NCBI GenBank assembly: GCA_017528205.1 | Contig: JAFXPE010000008.1 | Span: forward strand, 1-34,709 | DNA from: Alphaproteobacteria bacterium | GTDB taxonomy: Bacteria; Pseudomonadota; Alphaproteobacteria; RF32; CAG-239 | Direction of reading: 5' to 3' | Length of the DNA stretch: 34,709 nucleotides | Shown: positions 7,843-16,333 of the stretch, piece after piece | Numbering within the stretch: position 1 is the first letter of the stretch | How the letters are laid out: every line of letters starts with the position of its first letter | Program-made: the position numbers and the translations under genes | Notes under the pieces: generated by a model | What the model was told of the DNA's origin: nothing | The model's database searches: none | The model's input: only the letters and a program-made list of their open reading frames with translations

Positions 7843-8379
7843 TTACCATTTATGCCAATGAACTTTTTGCGGATTGTAGCGATTTTCTACCGGTGCCGGC
7901 TTGTCGAGCGGTACACCGAGAGGAATTATTGCCACCGGTCGGATATTTGCCGGCAAGTCGAATTTGTTTTGCAAAGCTTCGATTACGGCCGGCATCGGAG
8001 CCGCACCGCAAAAACATGCGCCGTATCCCAAATCGTGCGCGGCAAGCAATACGCCATAAGCGGCGAGGGTGGCGTCAATGTCGGCATAACTCCACTTTTC
8101 GTTTTCTTTTTCGCGATGAAACGAAACATCGGTATCGGCACAGACCAAAATTATGCAGGACGCATCTTTGGTAAACGCTGTCCACGGCTGAACCGAACGC
8201 ATGGAAGCTAACGTTTCCGCATCTTCCAAAATCAAAAAATGCCATGGTTGAAAATTGTGCGCCGATGGAGCGTAAGAAGCGGCTTCGACGATTTTTTCCA
8301 AATCCACACGCGGAATTTTAACCTCGGGGTTATAGCGGCGAACGGAACGTCTGGTTTTCAGTCCTTCAATGATATCCAT
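7843..8379 (-). CDS. Nitroreductase-family flavoprotein
   Basis: A 178-aa FMN-dependent oxidoreductase of the nitroreductase superfamily. It has the N-terminal phosphate-binding RRSVRRY (10-16), the PSAHNFQPWHF segment near 38-48, a central GVLLAAHDLGYGACFCGA (helix plus flavin loop) and a C-terminal IPLGVP. Such enzymes use NAD(P)H to reduce quinones, nitro groups or similar acceptors; physiological substrates are rarely predictable. It is 12 bp downstream of the preceding gene and its stop codon lies 14 bp before lolA, so the three genes are probably co-transcribed, although no functional link is obvious. Confidence 0.9.
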   Translation of the reverse strand: MDIIEGLKTRRSVRRYNPEVKIPRVDLEKIVEAASYAPSAHNFQPWHFLILEDAETLASMRSVQPWTAFTKDASCIILVCADTDVSFHREKENEKWSYADIDATLAAYGVLLAAHDLGYGACFCGAAPMPAVIEALQNKFDLPANIRPVAIIPLGVPLDKPAPVENRYNPQKVHWHKW

Positions 8380-8391
8380 ATGCTTACTCCT

Positions 8392-8991
8392 TTAATTTAC
8401 GGTGCGTTGTAAGTCGCTGATATGCGGCAAAACGTAGTTTTCAATGATAAAATTCAGCGATTTTTCGGTCATTCTATCACAATCAATCACCGCGTCAAAT
8501 ATATTTTTATGATTGCTGCGGGTTTCTGATTTTTCGGCCAAAGATTTATAAAGCAGAGCCATTTTGCTCAGCGAATCGACTATTTCGGCAATGTAGGCCG
8601 GAATTTTCAGATTTTCTTCTCCGCCGAAAAAGCCTTCCACAAAGCCGAGTTCAACGGTTTCAAACCTTTGGCGGCAAATCGATTCTAAATCGGCGGAAGT
8701 AGATATCTTGGAAAGTTTGAGATTATTATCGCGAATTTTTTGAAACATCTCGTCCCACAAACCCATAAAAAATTTGAAAAACAGCTCGGCTTCGTTTTTG
8801 GTTTCAAGCCGCGGAGTTTGACCGTCGGGCCAGAAAGAAGAAATAACGTCCGTCGGGCGCAATCCGGTGTTGGGACTGCAAATTGCTCCGGCAAAACGAA
8901 ATTTTACCACCTCTAACGGGGCGGAACAATGGTAATGTTCCAAAAATTTTTTGAATTTATCGTCACCGATGTATTTATTTTCGCTTTTCAT
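8392..8991 (-). CDS. Conserved-looking hypothetical protein
   Basis: A 199-aa soluble protein I cannot assign. It has no signal peptide or membrane helix. Notable stretches are GAICSPNTGLRPTDVISSFW (35-54) and an aromatic-rich helix ELFFKFFMGLWDEMFQKI; the C-terminal half appears all-helical (AYIAEIVDSLSKMALLYKSL). It is the first gene of the run leading to the nitroreductase and lolA, 12 bp before the former. The coding frame is uninterrupted and its base use matches its neighbours. Confidence 0.75.
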   Translation of the reverse strand: MKSENKYIGDDKFKKFLEHYHCSAPLEVVKFRFAGAICSPNTGLRPTDVISSFWPDGQTPRLETKNEAELFFKFFMGLWDEMFQKIRDNNLKLSKISTSADLESICRQRFETVELGFVEGFFGGEENLKIPAYIAEIVDSLSKMALLYKSLAEKSETRSNHKNIFDAVIDCDRMTEKSLNFIIENYVLPHISDLQRTVN

Positions 8992-9008
8992 TTTAAGAAT
9001 CTTCGTTT

Positions 9009-9017
9009 ATTATACCA
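9009..9017 (-). promoter_or_regulatory. Extended -10 promoter for the 8991-7217 operon
   Basis: On the minus strand the sequence reads TTGGTATAATAAAC, an exact TATAAT with an upstream TG. The -35 position (ATTAAA) is poor, as is usual with extended -10 sites. Transcription would start about 11 bases before the ATG at 8991. Confidence 0.5.
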
Positions 9018-9035
9018 AACCGATAATCTAATTTA

Positions 9036-9422
9036 ATGGAGTTTTTTGAATTGTCCAGTCCAAAATTTTACATTACAGGTATGTTAATGCTTTTTTTAAG
9101 CGGCTGCAGTTTGTTACAGCCGTTTATTGACCGTCGCCGCAATCCGGGGGTTTCCGATATAAATAAACTCTACACCGGACCTTCTAAGCCGGACAGACCG
9201 GTGATTTGCTATAATCCTTTGCTAACCGATGATAAGGAGTTGCAACAAATGGCCGACGACGAGTGTGTGGCCGAAGAAACCGGCGATTATGCCGAATTGA
9301 CGGAGAAGAAATATTTTGAGGGAAGATTGCTGTCGCCGGCACGGGCATATTATAAGTGTGTAAAGCAAGAAACGCAAAATCCGGAAGGGAAAGAAGAAGA
9401 TGAATCTGTTGTTGGAAAATAA
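9036..9422 (+). CDS. Small outer-membrane-type lipoprotein
   Basis: A 128-aa predicted lipoprotein. The hydrophobic segment FYITGMLMLFLSGC ends in a lipobox with Cys at residue 24, and Lys10 supplies the positive n-region, which favours the ATG at 9036 over internal ATGs at 9081 and 9087 (no good ribosome site is seen for any). The mature part is polar and acidic, with four further Cys-containing segments (VICYNPLL, DDECVAEE, YYKCVKQ) that could form a disulfide. Its last 23 bases overlap the start of argS, so the two are translationally linked. Family not recognised. Confidence 0.75.
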   Translation: MEFFELSSPKFYITGMLMLFLSGCSLLQPFIDRRRNPGVSDINKLYTGPSKPDRPVICYNPLLTDDKELQQMADDECVAEETGDYAELTEKKYFEGRLLSPARAYYKCVKQETQNPEGKEEDESVVGK

Positions 9423-11148
9423 AATAAATAAGGCTTTAAAAGAAATCTTTAAACGCTTGGATTTAGATGAAAAATATGCGTTTGTAAAAGTTTCCGACCG
9501 TGCCGATTTAAGTGATTTTCAATGTAACGGCGCGTTGGCGTTGGCCAAAATTGCGCATAAGAATCCGCGCGAAATCGGGGCGGCTATTGCGGACGAGTTG
9601 GAAAGATGCGATTTTTGCGAATCGATTTCGGTGGACGGACCGGGGTTTATCAACATTAAACTGAAAAATGAAGTTATTGCGCAAAATGCCGATGAAATGG
9701 CAAAAGACGAGCGCTTGGGCTGCGGTTTGACGGATAATCCGCACAAGGTAGTGTTGGATTACGGCGGGCCGAATGTGGCCAAAACCATGCACGTGGGGCA
9801 TTTGCGTTCCGGAGTTATCGGCGAATCGGTGGCGCGAATTGAGCGCTTTGTCGGCAACGAAGTAATCAGCGACGTGCATTTGGGCGACTGGGGAACGCCG
9901 ATGGGCATGATTTTATCAGAAATCGAGCGTCAGGACGGCAATTTGGATAAGGTGCCGAGCTATGATATTGCGCAAATAACCGAGTTTTACAAACAAGCCA
10001 ATATCAGATGTAAAGAAGACGAAAGCGCCAGAGAGGCCGCGCGTTTGGTTACCGCAAAACTGCAAGGCGGCGACGAACAATATCGCAAGGCGTGGCAACA
10101 TTTGCGCAGCGAATCGCTGAAGGCAATTAAGGAAAATTATAAAGAGTTGGATGTTAATTTTGATTTGTGGTGGGGCGAAAGCGATGCTCACACTGCTTGT
10201 CAGGATGTGGTTAAAATTGCCAAAGAAAAGGGCGTTTCCGAAAAGGATAATGGGGCGGAAATTATTCGCCTTGAAGAAAGCAATAAGCCGAAGCCGCCGG
10301 TTATTATCGTTAAGAGCGACGGTGCTTTCGGGTATCAGCTGACCGATATCGCCACCATTAAAATGCGGGTGGAAGATTTGGGCGCGCAGGAAATTGTGTA
10401 TTTTACCGACAGTCGGCAAACATTGCACTTTGAACAAATTTTTGAGGCGGTGCAAAAACTGGGTATTGCGCCGAACGTTAAGTTGCAACACATTGTGTTC
10501 GGCACGGTTAACGGCGCGGACGGCAAGCCTTTCAAAACCCGCGACGGCGGTGTGATGGATTTGGAAACATTGATTGTAATGTCTAAAGATAAAGTGCGTC
10601 AGTCTTTGCCAAAAGCCGGCGAGGTTGCGGGTTACGGCGAAGCTGAAATCGAAAAGCTTACTTCGCAGATTGCCATTGCGGCAATTAAGTTTCAAGATTT
10701 AAAAAATACCATCAATTCTGGATATGTGTTTGAGTTGGAGGATTTTGCTAAGTTTGAAGGCAAAACCGGTCCGTATATTCAATATGCCATCGCGCGTATA
10801 AATTCGGTGTTGCGCAAGGCAGATGCCGCCGGATTGAAATGCGGCAAAATCATTTTGCAGGCGCCGGAAGAACGAGCGCTTGCCTTGAAATTGGCTCAGG
10901 TACATAATGTGGTGATGCGGGCGCACAGCGAAAAAGAGCCGAGCATTATTGCCGAATATACGCACGGCTTGGCGCAAATTTTCAGCACCTTCTACAACGC
11001 GTGTCCGGTAATGACGGCCGAAACTCCGCAACTGGCGGCTTCGCGCTTGCAATTGGCAAAATTAACGCGTGATGTGTTGAAACTCATGCTGTTCCTATTG
11101 GGAATCGAAGCGCCGGAAGTTATGCTGAAGGCCGAAAATAAGGAGTAA
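9400..11148 (+). CDS. argS: Arginyl-tRNA synthetase
   Basis: A 582-aa class I aminoacyl-tRNA synthetase that charges tRNA-Arg in the cytosol. Domains in order: N-terminal Add-1 domain (1-90, FQCNGALALAK, DGPGFINIKL), a Rossmann catalytic core with the HIGH-type motif HVGH (131-134) preceded by DYGGPNVAKTM, DVHLGDWGTPMG (158-169), TDSRQTLHFEQI, the KMSK-equivalent loop GKPFKTRDGG (375-384), and a C-terminal DALR anticodon-binding domain (about 450-582, FEGKTGPYIQYAIAR). Length is normal. It starts inside the lipoprotein gene, with GGGAAAGAAG upstream as a purine-rich ribosome site. Its stop (11146-11148) touches the next gene. Confidence 0.98.
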   Translation: MNLLLENKINKALKEIFKRLDLDEKYAFVKVSDRADLSDFQCNGALALAKIAHKNPREIGAAIADELERCDFCESISVDGPGFINIKLKNEVIAQNADEMAKDERLGCGLTDNPHKVVLDYGGPNVAKTMHVGHLRSGVIGESVARIERFVGNEVISDVHLGDWGTPMGMILSEIERQDGNLDKVPSYDIAQITEFYKQANIRCKEDESAREAARLVTAKLQGGDEQYRKAWQHLRSESLKAIKENYKELDVNFDLWWGESDAHTACQDVVKIAKEKGVSEKDNGAEIIRLEESNKPKPPVIIVKSDGAFGYQLTDIATIKMRVEDLGAQEIVYFTDSRQTLHFEQIFEAVQKLGIAPNVKLQHIVFGTVNGADGKPFKTRDGGVMDLETLIVMSKDKVRQSLPKAGEVAGYGEAEIEKLTSQIAIAAIKFQDLKNTINSGYVFELEDFAKFEGKTGPYIQYAIARINSVLRKADAAGLKCGKIILQAPEERALALKLAQVHNVVMRAHSEKEPSIIAEYTHGLAQIFSTFYNACPVMTAETPQLAASRLQLAKLTRDVLKLMLFLLGIEAPEVMLKAENKE

Positions 11149-11153
11149 TGACA

Positions 11154-12437
11154 ATGGAAGACATTCAAAATAAAAAACACGACGAAAACTATTGGATGAT
11201 GGTTTTGTTGTATTTTGCCTCGTTTCTGGTGGGACTGGGCATTATTGCCGTTACGGCGGCTAATTGGAGCAAAATTCCGGATAATGTGAAACTGCTCGGA
11301 GCTTTGGGCGCCATGGCCATAAACGCCGGAGTTTTGACTTGGACGGTGCAACACGATAAGCATATTTTAAAGCAAGTTGTGGCTTGTGTGTATGCCTTTT
11401 TGATTATGGCGGTTATCGGCTTAATCGGGCAAATTTTCCATTTGCCGACCAACGTTTCCAACGCTTGTTTGTTGTGGAGTGCTGTGAGCTGGCCGCTGTT
11501 TTTGGTAGCTCCGCGTTTGTTGTGGTTGTGGTTGCCGCTGTTTTTCTGCGGAACGCGCTTTTTGGATTTGGAAACGCTGTGGCAATATATGTTCGGCAAT
11601 CATTTCGGAACCCTGTTTTCTCATCCGCAGATTGCCTTGGATAACAAAGGTATTTTGCTTGATTTCTTTGGCAACTGCAGTGCGTTGGCGTTGTTTGTGG
11701 CTTATGAAATGTGGATGAATAAGGGGAACGCCGAAAATAAAATGGTGCGTTATCCGTTGTTCTTTTTCAGCGGCTTGATGATGTATTTGCTTTACGGACG
11801 CGTGGTCAAAATGACCTATGTGTTGTTCCCGTTGACACAGGTTAGCGTTAGTTTGGTCGCGGCCTACATATTGCCGTGCTTGGCGGTGGGTGCCGCAATT
11901 TATTTGCTGAACAGACAATACGGCAGACGCAGTTTTATGCCGATATTCCTGCTGGGTACGCTGGTGGAAAGTTTGTGGGTGCTGATTATGATTAACAACC
12001 ACATCGGGGTAGTGCCGAATGTTTTGCAAGGACACTTCAGCGAATATCCGTTTGAGGTGAGTTGTCCGTTGATTTTGTTGGCGATTATGACTTGGTATAC
12101 TTCTTATCATAAGGTTGATCCGCGCGACAGACTGGCGTGTTTTGCGGCTTTGGTGCTGTGGTTTGTGGTAACTTTCGGTGAGAATGTGTTTGATTTGTTG
12201 CCGAGTTTGATTATCTGCGCCGCGGCGGCTTGGGTTGCTTATAAGGCCAACAGTCGCAAATGGTTTAACGTTGCGGTGTTGGCGGCGGTGGTGCGCATTT
12301 TGGCATATTATGCCGATGTCAGCGATTTGCAACACGCCGGAATTTATTTAATCGGTTCGGGAGTGCTGATTATTGCGGTTATCCTGCTGTTGATGAAATA
12401 CGGACGTTTGTTGTGGGAGAAAAAAGATGAAAAATAA
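11154..12437 (+). CDS. DUF2157-family polytopic membrane protein
   Basis: A 427-aa inner-membrane protein with about 11-12 hydrophobic helices. The N-terminus matches DUF2157 proteins, with the hallmark TAANWSKIPDNVKL after the first helix and a following GQIFHLPTN. The ATG at 11154 is chosen because AGGAG (11141-11145) is 8 bases away; an ATG at 11148 would be only 2 bases from it. The family is often found next to a GDYXXLXY-domain protein, and the tiny frame that follows looks like the start of one. Molecular function of the family is unknown. Confidence 0.85.
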   Translation: MEDIQNKKHDENYWMMVLLYFASFLVGLGIIAVTAANWSKIPDNVKLLGALGAMAINAGVLTWTVQHDKHILKQVVACVYAFLIMAVIGLIGQIFHLPTNVSNACLLWSAVSWPLFLVAPRLLWLWLPLFFCGTRFLDLETLWQYMFGNHFGTLFSHPQIALDNKGILLDFFGNCSALALFVAYEMWMNKGNAENKMVRYPLFFFSGLMMYLLYGRVVKMTYVLFPLTQVSVSLVAAYILPCLAVGAAIYLLNRQYGRRSFMPIFLLGTLVESLWVLIMINNHIGVVPNVLQGHFSEYPFEVSCPLILLAIMTWYTSYHKVDPRDRLACFAALVLWFVVTFGENVFDLLPSLIICAAAAWVAYKANSRKWFNVAVLAAVVRILAYYADVSDLQHAGIYLIGSGVLIIAVILLLMKYGRLLWEKKDEK

Positions 12438-12507
12438 ATTGGTTTTCGGATTGTTGTTTTTACCGATAGTGATTTTGGCGGCGGTTATGTTGTATTACGC
12501 CAAATAA
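12427..12507 (+). pseudogene. 26-aa hydrophobic peptide, likely remnant of a GDYXXLXY-domain gene
   Basis: A frame of 26 codons overlaps the end of the DUF2157 gene by 11 bases. It encodes a basic N-terminus and one hydrophobic helix (MKNKLVFGLLFLPIVILAAV, then MLYYAK). GDYXXLXY proteins, the usual partners of DUF2157, start with just such a helix and then continue for ~150 aa; here the frame stops and a terminator follows 17 bp later. Either a truncated remnant or a genuine single-helix micro-protein. The partner-family identity is an inference from context. Confidence 0.45.
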
Positions 12508-12524
12508 TTGCGTGTCGGTAACGA

Positions 12525-12561
12525 AAAAAATCTGCCGTATTTAATGTGCGGTAGATTTTTT
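12525..12561 (+). terminator. Terminator of the lipoprotein-argS-DUF2157 operon
   Basis: AAAAAATCTGCCG (12525-12537) pairs with CGGTAGATTTTTT (12549-12561) with one G-T pair, 11-base loop and terminal T-run. Confidence 0.85.
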
Positions 12562-12572
12562 ATACAAAAAAC

Positions 12573-12600
12573 TGGACAAATCTAAAACGTGTGTTATAAT
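12573..12600 (+). promoter_or_regulatory. Sigma70-type promoter for the small lipoprotein
   Basis: TGGACA (12573-12578), a 16-bp spacer and a perfect TATAAT (12595-12600). Transcription from about 12607 would exclude an ATG at 12589, supporting the start at 12655. Confidence 0.7.
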
Positions 12601-12654
12601 AACAGGTACCGAGAGTTATTAGAATATTTTTATCCATCAAAAAAATCAAGAGAT

Positions 12655-12864
12655 ATGAAAAAGTTGACATTCATTTTGATTTTGCTGGCAGCAGTTCTGT
12701 TCAGCGGGTGTGTGGCTTATGATTATGCTTATGTGGCACCGGTTCCGGCTCGAGCAGTGGTTGTTTATCCGAGTGGATATTACTACAGTCGACCGTATTA
12801 TCGACCGTATACACCGCCGCCCCCTCCGCCACGTCCGCATCACCATCGTCATCATTACAGATGA
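12655..12864 (+). CDS. Tiny lipoprotein with Tyr/Pro/His-rich tail
   Basis: A 69-aa pre-protein with signal MKKLTFILILLAAVLFSGC, in which Cys19 is the lipidation site of a perfect LFSGC lipobox. The mature ~50 residues are low complexity: YDYAYVAP, a Tyr-rich YYYSRPYYRPYTP, six consecutive prolines and a final HHHRHHYR. Such extended tails suit a periplasmic or surface metal- or glycan-contacting role, but this is conjecture. It is flanked by its own promoter and terminator, so it is a monocistronic unit. Confidence 0.85.
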   Translation: MKKLTFILILLAAVLFSGCVAYDYAYVAPVPARAVVVYPSGYYYSRPYYRPYTPPPPPPRPHHHRHHYR

Positions 12865-12875
12865 TTGTTTACATC

Positions 12876-12921
12876 ACTAAAGGCGTTGAAGATATAATTT
12901 CTTCAATGCCTTTAGTTTTTT
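12876..12921 (+). terminator. Terminator of the small lipoprotein gene
   Basis: ACTAAAGGCGTTGAAGA (12876-12892) pairs with TCTTCAATGCCTTTAGT (12900-12916) with one G-T pair, and runs into TTTTTT. The stem also ends the minus-strand XRE gene (stop 12934), so it may work both ways. Confidence 0.88.
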
Positions 12922-12933
12922 GTGGGAGGAAAA

Positions 12934-13188
12934 TTATTTGATTTCAATATTACGAATAGCATCGGCGAGCGAAATTTTTAACGCAGTCGTTATTATTTTC
13001 AGGGTATATAAAGTGGGATGCCGCTGATGCCGAAAAATGTAACTCAACGTTGTTTCGCTTAATCCGGTTTTCTTTGCTAAAGCGTAATTACTCAAGCCTT
13101 GTTTTAATTGTTCGGCTTTAATTTGGTCGACTACAGCGTCGCTGAATGTTTGAGCTTCTCTAATATTCATAAATTTATCATAAATCAT
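12934..13188 (-). CDS. XRE-family helix-turn-helix regulator
   Basis: An 84-aa DNA-binding protein. The HTH spans about residues 30-62: LSNYALAKKTGLSETTLSYI is a textbook Cro/C1 helix-turn-helix, followed by the stabilising helix PTLYTLKIITTALKISL. The start is uncertain: ATG at 13188, or an in-frame ATG at 13170 giving 78 aa; neither has a clear ribosome site. It is divergent from the glycan operon starting at 13258, and the 16-bp palindrome between them is the natural operator for a dimeric XRE protein, suggesting that it represses itself and/or that operon. No toxin gene is adjacent, so an antitoxin role is less likely. Confidence 0.85.
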   Translation of the reverse strand: MIYDKFMNIREAQTFSDAVVDQIKAEQLKQGLSNYALAKKTGLSETTLSYIFRHQRHPTLYTLKIITTALKISLADAIRNIEIK

Positions 13189-13189
13189 C

Positions 13190-13217
13190 TTGACATATTT
13201 TTATACTTAACTATAGT
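13190..13217 (+). promoter_or_regulatory. Promoter of the 13258-17464 glycan operon
   Basis: A perfect TTGACA (13190-13195), 16-bp spacer and TATAGT (13212-13217). The -10 box lies inside the palindromic operator, so a bound dimer would block RNA polymerase. Confidence 0.75.
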
Positions 13218-13221
13218 TAAG
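13206..13221. promoter_or_regulatory. Palindromic operator CTTAACTATAGTTAAG
   Basis: A perfect 16-bp inverted repeat centred on the -10 box of the glycan-operon promoter, 18 bp upstream of the XRE gene start. Size and placement fit the site of an XRE homodimer; the assignment is inferred. Confidence 0.7.
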
Positions 13222-13257
13222 CTAATTTAATATAAAATCATCAGGATTTAAGACGAT

Positions 13258-14202
13258 ATGAAACGGAATAATTGCACAATATCAGTGATAATACCTGTTT
13301 ACAACGTGGCCGAATATTTGCTACGGTGCTTGGATAGTGTGTTATCGCAAACATATAGCGATATTGAAGTGATTTGCGTTGATGATGGTTCAACTGATGG
13401 AAGTTCGGAGATTTTGGCTGATTATTTTCATAGAGATAATCGAATAAGAATAATATCGCAGGCTAATTTCGGGCAGTCAGCGGCGCGAAATGCAGGATTA
13501 AAACAAATTTCCGGAGAATATGTGTTTTTTGTTGATTCCGATGATTTTATCCATAAACAAACTCTGGAAATTTTGCTCAAAGTTATGCAGAAAACAGAGG
13601 TGCCGGTTGTAGCAATAGATGATGTGAAGCACTATTCCGGCGCGTTAATTGATTTGGAAAATTTGCAATATACTGTGCATCATAATCCGTTGGAGCATAT
13701 CTTGCAAAACGAGGCCTCCGGCTCGGTGATTTGGAATAAACTATATAAAGCCGATTTGGTGCGCAACCGACAGTTTATCAGAGGGATATATTTTGAGGAT
13801 TGGCCGTGGACAACCTGCTTGTTTGCCGATGTAAAAAATTATGCCACCGTGCCGTATGCTTTGTATGGGTATAATACGGAAAATGCTTCGACCATGCGGA
13901 GTGTGTTCACAATGGAAAAGGTGTGGAATTTTGCGGTTGGAATCCGTGCAACGCAAAAGTATTTCGCTGATTTTGAAAGGCAACATTTGTGGCCGCTGGT
14001 TCGAAAAAAACGAATTTGTGCCTCAATTAAGCATATGGTCAACGCGGTGTATCACGAAAAGGAAAATCAGCCAGAGTTAGATAAGTTTTTATTGGCTATG
14101 TTGTCGCAATTGCGACAGGCTGAGTGCTTTTTTTATTATGAATTGCCACTTAAGGTTTTGATACGAATCTTAAAAATAAGAATCAGGAGGAGAAGAAAAT
14201 GA
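13258..14202 (+). CDS. GT2 glycosyltransferase
   Basis: A 314-aa family 2 glycosyltransferase. Residues 8-110 hold the nucleotide-sugar fold: [23 protein letters not shown] at 41-49, SAARNAG and DSDD at 93-96 (metal/UDP binding). A C-terminal region with [14 protein letters not shown] and YFEDWPW is typical of capsule/LPS GT2 enzymes and contributes acceptor binding. The end ([13 protein letters not shown]) is strongly basic and could bind the inner membrane. First gene of a three-gene operon; its TGA overlaps the ATG of the next gene (ATGA), indicating translational coupling. Confidence 0.92.
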   Translation: MKRNNCTISVIIPVYNVAEYLLRCLDSVLSQTYSDIEVICVDDGSTDGSSEILADYFHRDNRIRIISQANFGQSAARNAGLKQISGEYVFFVDSDDFIHKQTLEILLKVMQKTEVPVVAIDDVKHYSGALIDLENLQYTVHHNPLEHILQNEASGSVIWNKLYKADLVRNRQFIRGIYFEDWPWTTCLFADVKNYATVPYALYGYNTENASTMRSVFTMEKVWNFAVGIRATQKYFADFERQHLWPLVRKKRICASIKHMVNAVYHEKENQPELDKFLLAMLSQLRQAECFFYYELPLKVLIRILKIRIRRRRK

Positions 14203-16316
14203 TAAATACCGGTGAAAAGCGAATCATTATAGATTTGGTATATCTGTGGGTTGATGGAAATGATGAAAAATGGCGTAAAGAGAAGATAAAATGGGCACAA
14301 CGAGAAAATGCCCAAATAGATGCGGCAAATGATTGTCGTTTTATTGATAATGAAGAATTACGATATTCATTGCGTTCTGTGGAGCAGAATGCACCGTGGA
14401 TTCACAAGATTTTTATAGTGACAAACGGACAAATACCGCAATGGTTAAATACTTCCCATCCTAAAATTAAAATCATAACTCACGACCAAATTATGCCGAA
14501 AGATGCTCTTCCAACTTTTAATTCTGAGGCGATAGAAACATGCTTGGCAAATATTCCGGGATTGTCAGAATATTTCTTGTATGCAAATGATGACTTTTTT
14601 ATAGGAAAACCGGTTTTTCCGGATTATTTCTTTGATGAAAACGGAAAGCCGATAATACGATTAGTTCCACATAAGTGGTCATCGGATGAAATTGAAAACA
14701 GATTATATCAGGGAAGCATAACTTATTGTGCTGATTTAATTAAAAGTAAATATAAAGAAAGTTTCCCATATGAAGCATCACATAATATTGATGCTTACAG
14801 AGTGAGTTGCATTAAAAAATGTTTGAGTCTATATCCTGAAGAGACAAAGAGGACGATGTATGCTCGTTTCAGGCAAAAGCACTCAATTCAACGTACGATA
14901 TATTCGTTTTTTATGTTGGCAAGCGGTATAGGACAGTTAAAAATATGTCAAATTCGTAATGACAGTAAACCGATGGAAAATTTATATATTCCGATTGGCT
15001 CAAGAAAATCAATGGAAAGCCTCTTAAAAGCCAATAATCCTTATTTATTTTGCGTAAACGATAGTGAATTGACGCAAAATAATGATCGATATTTTGTGCG
15101 CAATTTTTTGGAAAGTTTATTTCCTTTGCGTACAGATATGGAAAAAGAAGAGGTTTTGCAACTTTCTCCGGTGTTCAAAGGGAAAAATGTATATCCTATT
15201 GTTTTTGCTCCGGATAATAAATATTGTAAATATTTTAGTGTGGCACTGCAATCGCTTATAGAGCATTCTGATTGTAATAATCTTTATGATGTTATTGTAT
15301 TGCATAATGATATAGGCCTCAAAAATCAGGCAAAACTCCAGCAAATGATTCCAAATAATTTTAGTTTGCGATTTGTAAACATAGATCATTATATTTTTTC
15401 GTTATGCGGCGGCATAAATTTGAAACCAAAAAATAACTGGAGTATCAGTATGTACTATCGCATATTTATTCCTCTGTTTATGCGTAAATATACAAAGGTT
15501 TTATATTGCGATTCTGATATGTGTGTTAATCATTCCATAGAAGAGTTATTTAGTTTGGATTTTGAAGGTAAGGAGATTATGGCTGCAATTGATAATGTGT
15601 CAACAATCTTATATCGGGAACATAAACGTAAAGATTATATGCTTAATGTTCTGCGTTTACACAATCCGGAAAATTATTTTAACAGTGGTTTGTTGTTATT
15701 TAACATTCCGCAGATAGAGCCGGAAGACTATAAACGTAAGTTTTTGGAAGCTCTTAAAATAGAAAAGTTAGCGTATCCTGATCAGGATATTTTGAATGTT
15801 ATCTTTGAAGACAATGTAAAATATCTTCCACGACAGTGGAATTATTTATATGGCGATTGCGCATATAATCCGAGTTTTGAAAATCTAATACCGGCAGATT
15901 ATCGGTCCGAATTTATTAAAGCTCGCTTAAATCCTTTTATTATTCACTATACAAGTCCACGAAAACCTTGGAATTTTCCAACAGCAGAGCATGCTGAAGT
16001 ATTTTGGAAATATGCGCGTAAAACAATATTCTATGAAGAGATACTTTTTAGCAATATAAAGTCTAATGTTTCGAATGTATCTAATGTTCATAATGTATAT
16101 CAAACCGTTTATAATGGTTTTAAAAATAACTGGTATGTAAATAAGGATATTATACGATTTTTAGGCATTCCACTTTTAAAAATTCGGCGAGATCCAAATT
16201 CGTGTCGCGTGTATCTATTTAAAATTATTCCGCTTTATAAAATAACTTATCGCAAACAAAAAACGGTGTTTAAGTTGTTTAATTTTTTACCGTTGTTCAA
16301 TGTGAAAAAATCGTAA
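14199..16316 (+). CDS. Stealth-type phosphotransferase fused to GT8 glycosyltransferase
   Basis: A 705-aa two-enzyme fusion. The N-terminal half has the conserved regions of Stealth proteins (sugar-1-phosphate transferases of capsules, related to GlcNAc-1-phosphotransferase): CR1 [14 protein letters not shown] (12-25), CR2 around [20 protein letters not shown] to YANDDFFIG (48-136), CR3 [11 protein letters not shown]...RFR (193-225) and CR4 NDSE...FLESLFPLR (287-311). Residues 330-610 are a family 8 glycosyltransferase: [11 protein letters not shown], the metal motif YCDSDM (436-441), NSGLLLFNI (495-503), YPDQD and the closing [10 protein letters not shown] (583-592). The tail (645-705) repeats [11 protein letters not shown] and LFNFLPLF, like the minus-strand enzymes at 519-4748. 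AGGAGG precedes the ATG by 8 bases. It probably makes a phosphodiester-linked glycan repeat. Confidence 0.9.
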   Translation: MINTGEKRIIIDLVYLWVDGNDEKWRKEKIKWAQRENAQIDAANDCRFIDNEELRYSLRSVEQNAPWIHKIFIVTNGQIPQWLNTSHPKIKIITHDQIMPKDALPTFNSEAIETCLANIPGLSEYFLYANDDFFIGKPVFPDYFFDENGKPIIRLVPHKWSSDEIENRLYQGSITYCADLIKSKYKESFPYEASHNIDAYRVSCIKKCLSLYPEETKRTMYARFRQKHSIQRTIYSFFMLASGIGQLKICQIRNDSKPMENLYIPIGSRKSMESLLKANNPYLFCVNDSELTQNNDRYFVRNFLESLFPLRTDMEKEEVLQLSPVFKGKNVYPIVFAPDNKYCKYFSVALQSLIEHSDCNNLYDVIVLHNDIGLKNQAKLQQMIPNNFSLRFVNIDHYIFSLCGGINLKPKNNWSISMYYRIFIPLFMRKYTKVLYCDSDMCVNHSIEELFSLDFEGKEIMAAIDNVSTILYREHKRKDYMLNVLRLHNPENYFNSGLLLFNIPQIEPEDYKRKFLEALKIEKLAYPDQDILNVIFEDNVKYLPRQWNYLYGDCAYNPSFENLIPADYRSEFIKARLNPFIIHYTSPRKPWNFPTAEHAEVFWKYARKTIFYEEILFSNIKSNVSNVSNVHNVYQTVYNGFKNNWYVNKDIIRFLGIPLLKIRRDPNSCRVYLFKIIPLYKITYRKQKTVFKLFNFLPLFNVKKS

Positions 16317-16333
16317 AAAAGGGCATATGTAAA

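Noticed and set aside
9916..10695. Long minus-strand frame inside argS
   Set aside because: argS is unmistakable on the plus strand; long antisense frames arise from its codon bias.
11421..12335. 304-codon minus-strand frame opposite the DUF2157 gene
   Set aside because: Translation is His/Gln/Arg-rich with no domain, a typical shadow of a hydrophobic protein gene.
12934..13188. Antitoxin of a toxin-antitoxin pair
   Set aside because: No small toxin-like gene is adjacent; the divergent neighbour is a glycosyltransferase.
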